NCBI RefSeq assembly: GCF_046267875.1
Contig: NZ_CP176502.1
Location: forward strand, 744,001-808,000
Length of the DNA stretch: 64,000 bases
From: Mannheimia glucosida
GTDB lineage: Bacteria > Pseudomonadota > Gammaproteobacteria > Enterobacterales > Pasteurellaceae
Direction: 5' to 3'
Made by a program: the position numbers and the translations under genes. Positions 58,652 through 64,000 of this stretch are shown here, one piece after another. The notes beneath the pieces are model-generated. The model saw only the letters and a list, made by a program, of their open reading frames with translations. It was not told where the DNA came from and made no database searches. Position 1 is the stretch's first letter. Each line of letters starts with the position of its first letter.

Positions 58652-58680
58652 ATTATACCGCTTTACGCAAACGTTTGCGA
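58652..58680 (-). promoter_or_regulatory. purC promoter with PurR operator
   Basis: ACGCAAACGTTTGCGA (58665-58680) is a near-perfect PurR palindrome (CGCAAACGTTTGCG core fully symmetric). On the minus strand a perfect -10 TATAAT lies at 58657-58652, and the operator covers the spacer and -35 position, so PurR should block polymerase directly. Confidence 0.88.
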
Positions 58681-58787
58681 TAAATTGTTGAGTAATAGAA
58701 AAAATAACAAAATTTTTTATTAAAAGGCTTGTCAACTGCTCGTTTTAGGCGTATCTTTCAAGCTAATTCATTTTGGAGAATCGCACA

Positions 58788-58832
58788 ATGGCATTTAGTC
58801 GTACTCATTACCATCATCATTTACCTGAATAA
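58788..58832 (+). CDS. hisL: his operon leader peptide
   Basis: A 14-residue leader, MAFSRTHYHHHLPE, with four His codons among seven (CAT TAC CAT CAT CAT), preceded by TTGGAG. Ribosome stalling at these codons under histidine starvation would decide the fold of the attenuator that follows. Confidence 0.93.
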   Translation: MAFSRTHYHHHLPE

Positions 58833-58854
58833 TCTTTCGGGCATTTGGTATGTG

Positions 58855-58929
58855 CGGAAGATAATACTTCCGAGTACGCAAACGCAGCATAAATTTAGCC
58901 CTCTCGGAAGTTACTCCGAGAGGGTTTTT
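58855..58929 (+). promoter_or_regulatory. his attenuator with mutually exclusive hairpins
   Basis: Three alternative helices are visible: CGGAAG/CTTCCG (58855-58872); antiterminator ACTTCCGAG (58866-58874) with CTCGGAAGT (58903-58911), a perfect 9-bp match; terminator CCCTCTCGGA (58899-58908) with TCCGAGAGGG (58915-58924), then TTTTT. The second helix excludes both others. Confidence 0.9.
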
Positions 58930-58960
58930 CGTTATAAAACAAAATAAAAAAGGAAACACA

Positions 58961-59860
58961 ATGACAACACAAAATCGATTAAGAATTGCGATGCAGAAAA
59001 AAGGTCGCTTAAGCCAAGAATGCAGTGAGTTGCTCAAACAATGTGGTGTGAAAATTATTTGGAACGACCAACGCCTGATTGCCTATTCCGAAAATATGCC
59101 GATTGAAATTTTGCGGGTGCGTGATGATGACATTCCGGGCTTAGTTTTTGACGGCGTGGTCGATCTCGGGATTATCGGTGAGAATGTATTGGAAGAAGAG
59201 GAACTGGGGCGATTAAGCACCGGTGAGAAAGTTGCCTATAAAAAACTCCGTCAGCTCGATTTTGGCGGTTGCCGCTTATCGTTAGCTATTGATCGTGATA
59301 AAAATTATAACAATATCAAAGATTTAGAAGAGGCTGTGATTGCCACCTCTTACCCTAATCTATTAAAACGCTATATGAAAGAGCAAAATGTGCCGTTCAA
59401 AAGCATTTTGCTCACCGGTTCGGTTGAAGTTGCTCCAAGTGCCGGAATCGCGAATGCGATTTGTGATTTGGTTTCTTCAGGTGCAACGTTGGAAGCAAAT
59501 GGCTTAAAAGAGGTTGAAGTGATTTACCGTTCAACCGCTTGTCTCATTCAACGCCAAGAGCCGCTTTCAGCGGAAAAACAAGCGTTAGTGGATAAATTAT
59601 TAACCCGTATTCAAGGTGTGCAACAGGCGAACGAATCTAAGTATATTATGCTTCACGCCCCCAAAGACAAACTGGCGGAAATTACCGCTTTATTACCCGG
59701 TGTGGAAAATCCAACCATTTTACCGCTTGCCAACGATCAAACCCGTGTAGCAATGCACGTTGTCAGCCAAGAAAACCTGTTCTGGGAAACAATGGAGCAG
59801 CTAAAAGAAATGGGTGCAAGTTCCGTATTGGTTTTACCGATTGAGAAAATGTTGGCGTAA
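58961..59860 (+). CDS. hisG: ATP phosphoribosyltransferase (long form)
   Basis: A 299-residue enzyme catalysing the first step of histidine synthesis. The long HisG form with a C-terminal ACT-like regulatory domain (from about residue 225), where histidine binds. Motifs: RIAMQKKGRLSQECSELLKQCG, GIVGENVLEE-type (LGIIGENVLEEEE), EVAPSAGIANAICDLVSSGATLEANGLKEVE. AAAGGAAAC precedes the ATG; it follows the attenuator by 31 bases. Confidence 0.97.
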   Translation: MTTQNRLRIAMQKKGRLSQECSELLKQCGVKIIWNDQRLIAYSENMPIEILRVRDDDIPGLVFDGVVDLGIIGENVLEEEELGRLSTGEKVAYKKLRQLDFGGCRLSLAIDRDKNYNNIKDLEEAVIATSYPNLLKRYMKEQNVPFKSILLTGSVEVAPSAGIANAICDLVSSGATLEANGLKEVEVIYRSTACLIQRQEPLSAEKQALVDKLLTRIQGVQQANESKYIMLHAPKDKLAEITALLPGVENPTILPLANDQTRVAMHVVSQENLFWETMEQLKEMGASSVLVLPIEKMLA

Positions 59861-59871
59861 AAGGAATAAAT

Positions 59872-61155
59872 ATGCAAACCCTAATTTGGAACAATTTAAC
59901 AGAAACTGAGCAGCAGCAATATCTTGCCCGTCCGGCACAGGTGGTTGGCGAGAGTATTAAAGCAGCAGTTAATGAAATTAAAGCGAATGTAATTGCCAAC
60001 GGTGATAAGGCATTATTTGAACTGGCAGAAAAGTTCGATAAAGTGAAATTAGAGAGCTTAGTTGTATCAGAACAGCAGATTCAGCAAGCACAGAGCCGCA
60101 TTTCACCAGAGCTTAAGCAAGCGATTCAAAATGCGAAAGCCAATATCGAGGCTTTCCACAAGGCACAGCAAAATCAAGAGGTGGATATTGAAACTCAACC
60201 CGGGGTGCGTTGCCAAGTCATCACTCGCCCAATTAATGCTGTAGGGCTTTATATTCCGGGCGGTTCAGCTCCACTTTTCTCTACTGTGTTAATGCTTGCA
60301 GTGCCGGCAAAAATTGCCGGTTGTAAGAAGATTGTGCTTTGCTCGCCACCGCCGATTGCCGATGAAATTCTCTACACTGCCAATTTGTGCGGGGTAGAAA
60401 CGATTTATGCGGTGGGCGGGGCTCAAGCGATTATTGCGATGGCAAATGGTACGCAAACAGTGACGAAAGTAGATAAAATTTTCGGCCCAGGCAATGCGTT
60501 TGTGACGGAGGCAAAACGCCAAGTTGTGCAAGAAGGCACGGCGATTGATATGCCGGCAGGCCCGTCTGAAGTGCTGGTGATTGCCGATGAGTTTGCTGAC
60601 CCTGCATTTGTGGCGAGTGACTTGCTCTCTCAAGCGGAACACGGGGCTGATTCTCAAGTGATTTTAGTCACGCCAAGTGAGAGCTTGGCAAAAGCAGTCG
60701 ATGAAGAATTAGAAAAGCAGGTGGCGGTTCTGCCTCGTGCTGAAACGGCTCGTAAAGCATTGGCTCACAGCCGTACTTTTATTGCGGAAAACTTGCAACA
60801 AGCGGTCGAAATTAGTAATAAATATGCGCCCGAGCATTTAATTGTGCAAACTGAAAATGCCCGCTCACTGTTAGCGGATTTAGATAATGCCGGCTCGATT
60901 TTCTTAGGGGCGTATTCGCCGGAAAGTATGGGGGATTATGCCAGCGGCACCAACCACGTTTTACCGACTTACGGCTACACTAAAACCTATTCGAGCTTAG
61001 GTTTAGCTGATTTTAGCAAGCGAATGACGGTGCAGGAACTAACACCACAAGGCTTTCTAGCCTTAGCTGAAACGGTGGAACGAATGGCAAGTGCAGAATT
61101 GTTAGATGCACACCGCAATGCGGTTAGTTTACGAGTGGCAAAATTAAAAGGCTAA
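59872..61155 (+). CDS. hisD: Histidinol dehydrogenase
   Basis: A 427-residue zinc enzyme performing the last two oxidations to histidine. Motifs: VGLYIPGGSAPLFSTVLMLAVPAKIAGCKKIVLCSPP, FGPGNAFVTEAKRQV, DMPAGPSEVLVIAD, LLSQAEHGADSQVILVTPS and NHVLPTYGYTKTYSSLG. It lies 11 bases after hisG. The remaining his genes do not follow: an uptake-signal hairpin and convergent plsX come next, so they must be elsewhere. Confidence 0.97.
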   Translation: MQTLIWNNLTETEQQQYLARPAQVVGESIKAAVNEIKANVIANGDKALFELAEKFDKVKLESLVVSEQQIQQAQSRISPELKQAIQNAKANIEAFHKAQQNQEVDIETQPGVRCQVITRPINAVGLYIPGGSAPLFSTVLMLAVPAKIAGCKKIVLCSPPPIADEILYTANLCGVETIYAVGGAQAIIAMANGTQTVTKVDKIFGPGNAFVTEAKRQVVQEGTAIDMPAGPSEVLVIADEFADPAFVASDLLSQAEHGADSQVILVTPSESLAKAVDEELEKQVAVLPRAETARKALAHSRTFIAENLQQAVEISNKYAPEHLIVQTENARSLLADLDNAGSIFLGAYSPESMGDYASGTNHVLPTYGYTKTYSSLGLADFSKRMTVQELTPQGFLALAETVERMASAELLDAHRNAVSLRVAKLKG

Positions 61156-61157
61156 AT

Positions 61158-61203
61158 ACAAGCGGTTGAATTGGTAAATTTTTTTGCAAATTTGACCGCT
61201 TGT
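61158..61203. terminator. Uptake-signal hairpin ending hisGD
   Basis: ACAAGCGGT (61158-61166) and ACCGCTTGT (61195-61203) with complementary AATT/AAATTT-rich inner stretches; it lies 2 bases after the hisD stop. Confidence 0.7.
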
Positions 61204-61224
61204 GTCTTTAAGAAACAAGAAATG

Positions 61225-61257
61225 AAAATAAGCGAACAGTTGAGTTCGCTTATTTTT
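61225..61257. terminator. Bidirectional terminator after hisD and plsX
   Basis: AAAATAAGCGAAC, loop AGTTGA, GTTCGCTTATTTTT. It overlaps the last codons of plsX on the minus strand. Confidence 0.88.
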
Positions 61258-62272
61258 GGGTTAAACCCTCTAGGATTTTATTTGGAATGTCGCTTTGAAT
61301 TTGTTGCACCGCATAATCAATGGCGTAATAAAAGGCATTGGTGTTTGCTCCGCCGTGGCTTTTCACAACCACTTTAGATAAGCCGAGCAAGGTCGCACCG
61401 TTATGGCGGTCTGGGTTAATTTGTTGCAATTTGCGGTAATAACGGTAGAACATCGCTTTCAGTAAGTAACCTTTGGTTTTACGACAAATATTGGAATCGG
61501 CTTTCTCTTTTTTAAACAGAGCAATAATGTTTTTAGCCGCCCCTTCTAACGCTTTTAACGCGATATTACCGGTGTAGCCATCGCAAATAATCACATCGGT
61601 GAGATAGCTGGTTAATTTATCGCTTTCAATAAAGCCGATGTAATTTAAGTCTTGTCTGTTTTTCAGCAGTTGATGCACCGCCTGAAGTTGTGCTGTGCCT
61701 TTATTTTCTTCCGTACCAATGTTTAATAAAGACAGGCGAGGGTAAACCAAATTAAGCATTACTTGGGCAAACAAATTTCCCATTTCGGCAAATTGTTGTA
61801 GCTGGTGGTTGCTTACTTCAATATTTGCCCCTAAATCTAACATTACGCTGGATTTGCCGTTTAGGGTAGGAATTAGCGAAGTGAGTGCAGGGCGTTCAAT
61901 ATTCGGTAATGGCTCAATCAATAATTTTGCCAGCCCCATTAACGCTCCGGTGTTACCACCACTGACACAACCTTGTGCTTTGCCCTCTTTTACTGCCTCA
62001 ATTGCTAACCGCATAGAGCTGTTTTTACTTTGTCGGATGGCAGTAGTGAACGGAACATCAGCTTCAATCACTTGTTCGGTATGATGAAGTTGGATTTTCG
62101 GGTGGTTGAGTAGTGTGTGTTTTTGTAATAAAGGGGTTATTTGGTGTTCATCGCCAAATAATAAAAAAGAGAGGCTTGGATTTTGTTTTAAGGCTTTTTG
62201 TAGTGCAGGAATAGTAACACGGGGACCAAAGTCCCCGCCCATCACATCTACTGCAAGAGTGATATCAACCAA
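61250..62272 (-). CDS. plsX: Acyl-ACP:phosphate acyltransferase PlsX
   Basis: A 340-residue enzyme making acyl-phosphate for phospholipid synthesis. Motifs: ITLAVDVMGGDFGPRVTIPALQKAL, CVSGGNTGALMG, RPALTSLIPT, DLGANIEV and GATLLGLSKVVVKSHGGAN. The start appears to be a TTG at 62272 with GAGG 8 bases before; there is no better ATG or GTG matching the family N-terminus. Third gene of yceD-rpmF-plsX. Confidence 0.96.
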   Translation of the reverse strand: MVDITLAVDVMGGDFGPRVTIPALQKALKQNPSLSFLLFGDEHQITPLLQKHTLLNHPKIQLHHTEQVIEADVPFTTAIRQSKNSSMRLAIEAVKEGKAQGCVSGGNTGALMGLAKLLIEPLPNIERPALTSLIPTLNGKSSVMLDLGANIEVSNHQLQQFAEMGNLFAQVMLNLVYPRLSLLNIGTEENKGTAQLQAVHQLLKNRQDLNYIGFIESDKLTSYLTDVIICDGYTGNIALKALEGAAKNIIALFKKEKADSNICRKTKGYLLKAMFYRYYRKLQQINPDRHNGATLLGLSKVVVKSHGGANTNAFYYAIDYAVQQIQSDIPNKILEGLTQK

Positions 62273-62290
62273 GATAAACCTCGAAAGGAA

Positions 62291-62461
62291 TTACTTGTTG
62301 ATTACTTTACGACCACGGTAGTAACCGTCTGCAGTTACGTGGTGGCGAAAGTGAGTTTCACCACTGGTTTTATCTACTGAAACTGCTGCAGTTGTTAATG
62401 CATCGTGTGAACGACGCATATCACGACGTGAACGAGATTTCTTATTTTGTTGAACAGCCAC
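62291..62461 (-). CDS. rpmF: 50S ribosomal protein L32
   Basis: A 56-residue ribosomal protein beginning MAVQQNKKSRSRRDMRRSHDALT. The start is a GTG at 62461 with AGGAG upstream, which explains why simple ATG-based calling misses it. It ends RGRKVINK and contains no zinc-binding Cys pairs. Position between yceD and plsX is standard. Confidence 0.98.
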   Translation of the reverse strand: MAVQQNKKSRSRRDMRRSHDALTTAAVSVDKTSGETHFRHHVTADGYYRGRKVINK

Positions 62462-62477
62462 GGGCTTTCTCCTAGAT

Positions 62478-62999
62478 CTAGTTTTTCTTTAAATTAGCTA
62501 ATACTGCGAACGGGTTTGGTTTTTGTGCCAGTTCTTCTGGCAATTCGCCAAATACCTGTTCACTCACGGACACTTCACAGTGTTCTTCACTATGCATCGG
62601 GACTAGAGGTAATTCAAGAATAAATTCATCTTCAATCATATCTAGTAAATTTACTTCACCGAACTCGTTTACTTCGATAGGTTCATAAATTTCGGGCAAG
62701 ATGTCCGCCTGATCCATGTTAGACACCGGACTGAAAACAAATGAACAGTCGAGCGTTTGTGTAAACGGGTCACCACATCGTTGGCAATCAAGTTCCACAT
62801 CCACTTTGGCCGTGCCTTTAATCACAGTCAAGCGTTGCGGATCGACATATAACGAGAGAGTAACTTGTGCATCATGCACATTACATACTAATTCACCCAA
62901 GCGTGTTAGAAGATTACCTGAAATGTAGCCTTCATAATCTACGCGACGCTGAGCGTCTTTGTAAGGGTCAATTGTAAGGGGTAGTTTTACCTTTTGCAT
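62478..62999 (-). CDS. yceD: YceD (DUF177) protein, 23S rRNA accumulation factor
   Basis: A 173-residue protein of the YceD family. Features: IDPYKDAQRRVDYEGYISGNLLTRLGELV at the start, the ELDCQRCGDPF CxxC motif at residues 72-75 and FGEVNLLDMIEDEFILELPLVPMH. It is encoded with rpmF across many bacteria and has been linked to 23S rRNA levels and to membrane-lipid/ribosome coordination. First gene of yceD-rpmF-plsX. Confidence 0.93.
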   Translation of the reverse strand: MQKVKLPLTIDPYKDAQRRVDYEGYISGNLLTRLGELVCNVHDAQVTLSLYVDPQRLTVIKGTAKVDVELDCQRCGDPFTQTLDCSFVFSPVSNMDQADILPEIYEPIEVNEFGEVNLLDMIEDEFILELPLVPMHSEEHCEVSVSEQVFGELPEELAQKPNPFAVLANLKKN

Positions 63000-63215
63000 A
63001 GGGTGTGCATATTACAGATAGAAAGCAAATTAGTCAAAGGAAAATTATTGTTTTCAGCGAGATAATCCTGCCGTTAAAATCCGAATTTCAATTTAAGGTA
63101 AAATGCACATTTTTTTAGGATAATTTTTGATCTAGCCACAGCAAAAACTAGCTAAAACTGTTACTTTTGATTAAAATTCTGATAGTTATTCTTATTTGAC
63201 GAGATTCGAGACAAT

Positions 63216-64000
63216 ATGTTACTTCCTCTTCTATCCATTGTTGCTTACGCTTTAACGCTGCTTTGGGTTGCCCCTACTTTGGTGAATTTAGAAAGTGCCA
63301 CAACCGCCAATAAAAAACCCAATATTACATTAGTATTTGCATTAGGGCTAATGGCAATCATTCTTCATTTCTCTGTGTTATATGATGAATTATTTTTAAT
63401 TGAAGGACAGAATTTTACGCTAACCAATGTGGTCTCATTAATGAGCTTTATTATGGCAGCTTGCGTAACTTTTGCTTTGCTGAAATGGAAAACAGTCTGG
63501 TTTCCTTTAATTATTGTGTACTCGTTCGCCATTTGTAGCGTGGCGGTTGCAAGTTTTGTGCAAGGGAATTTTATTCGGCATTTAGAGCAAAATGCAGGTT
63601 TGTTATTCCATTTAGGAATTGCGTTATTCTCGTATGCGTTATTTTTCTTAGCCTTAATTTACGCGTTTCAATTAAAGTGGTTGGATCGCAAACTAAAAAG
63701 CAAAAAAATGGTCTTTTGTTCGATTTTGCCGCCGTTAATGTCGGTTGAACGCCATTTCTTTACGCTAACCTTAGCTGCTCAAGCAATGTTGACGCTAACG
63801 TTGTTTTCCGGCGTGGTTTATTTGCATAACTTTTTTGAGCCTGAACATATTCACAAAGCGATTTTCTCGTTTTTAGCTTGGATTGTTTACAATATTCAAC
63901 TACTTGGTCAATGGAAATTGCGTTGGCGTGGGAAACGGGTGCTTATTTATTCAATTTCGGGTATGATACTGCTCACCATTGGCTATTTCGGTAGTCGTTT
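63216..64000 (+). CDS. ypjD: YpjD-type CcsA-like membrane protein (3' end cut by window)
   Basis: 261 codons read from the ATG at 63216 to the window edge without a stop. The protein starts MLLPLLSIVAYALTLLWV and has eight or so membrane helices. It matches E. coli YpjD (cytochrome c assembly CcsA/ResC family) in NVVSLMSFIMAAC-type helix, NFIRHLEQNAGLLFHLGIALFSYALFFLALIYAFQL, LPPLMSVERHFF and the final ILLTIGYFGSR. E. coli YpjD has about 263 residues, so only a few residues are missing here. The role is unclear; it lacks clear evidence of haem-lyase activity. Divergent from yceD. Confidence 0.92.
   Translation, partial: MLLPLLSIVAYALTLLWVAPTLVNLESATTANKKPNITLVFALGLMAIILHFSVLYDELFLIEGQNFTLTNVVSLMSFIMAACVTFALLKWKTVWFPLIIVYSFAICSVAVASFVQGNFIRHLEQNAGLLFHLGIALFSYALFFLALIYAFQLKWLDRKLKSKKMVFCSILPPLMSVERHFFTLTLAAQAMLTLTLFSGVVYLHNFFEPEHIHKAIFSFLAWIVYNIQLLGQWKLRWRGKRVLIYSISGMILLTIGYFGSR

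Noticed and set aside
58610..58735. A 42-residue N-terminal extension of PurC
   Set aside because: It would translate through the PurR box and -10 element; the family begins at MQISLKKIYSGK.

Overview
The window is a piece of a Pasteurellaceae chromosome. The uptake signal core ACAAGCGGT (often followed by C/T and AAATTT) occurs more than twenty times on both strands, which points to the Actinobacillus pleuropneumoniae-type clade (Actinobacillus, Mannheimia, Bibersteinia) rather than the Haemophilus influenzae type. Gene content (napFDAGHBC, torY/torZ, dat-ddc, hybrid peroxiredoxin-glutaredoxin, Slam, split his genes) fits that family. No rRNA, tRNA, IS element, prophage or CRISPR array was seen.

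Layout. 1-3.3 kb: fragment of a YhcG-like nuclease gene, a small SH3-like gene and coaBC on the minus strand, then radC and rpmB-rpmG. 3.3-7.5 kb: a minus-strand catabolic operon for a four-carbon acid sugar (pdxA2, KdgT-like permease, DUF1537 kinase, then a DeoR regulator) with a perfect CRP palindrome upstream. 7.6-10.9 kb: dat-ddc for 1,3-diaminopropane, preceded by an elaborately structured leader. 10.9-18.1 kb: a flavodoxin-fold oxidoreductase and the periplasmic nitrate reductase operon napFDAGHBC with a perfect FNR box. 18.2-23.8 kb: cpdA and a torE-torY-torZ-torD S-/N-oxide reductase operon with its own perfect FNR box. 23.9-27.5 kb: a CPBP membrane protease, a coiled-coil surface lipoprotein and its probable Slam translocon. 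27.6-29.8 kb: a minus-strand cluster (EamA protein, phosphopantetheinyl transferase, psiE, nudF). 29.9-35.7 kb: nhaA, yhdT-panF, metJ with met boxes, mlaA, mpl. 35.9-38.1 kb: a RhuM-like protein and a dihaem peroxidase, with a third FNR box. 38.4-46.9 kb: an 8.4-kb trimeric autotransporter adhesin gene. 47-64 kb: DUF4298 gene, fabR-oxyR divergent from the peroxiredoxin gene, thrC, mgsA, yccS, an orphan PqiA-type protein, ilvC, a HepT/MntA-type pair, purC with a PurR box, a his leader/attenuator with hisGD only, and yceD-rpmF-plsX divergent from ypjD (cut by the window end).

Two themes tie the genes together. Anaerobic respiration: nap, tor and the peroxidase each lie behind a perfect TTGAT-N4-ATCAA box, so one FNR protein could switch on nitrate, S-/N-oxide and peroxide reduction together. 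Cell surface: a Slam/lipoprotein pair, a giant adhesin rich in N-glycosylation sequons, and MlaA make this a segment heavy in outer-membrane functions.

Outside the genes, the most interesting signals are conditional-looking terminators in the leaders of dat and of the adhesin gene (neither has an upstream gene on that strand), a composite intergenic repeat present twice whose hairpin arms differ completely in sequence yet stay perfectly self-complementary, and several textbook operators (CRP, FNR, MetJ, OxyR, PurR, IlvY-like).
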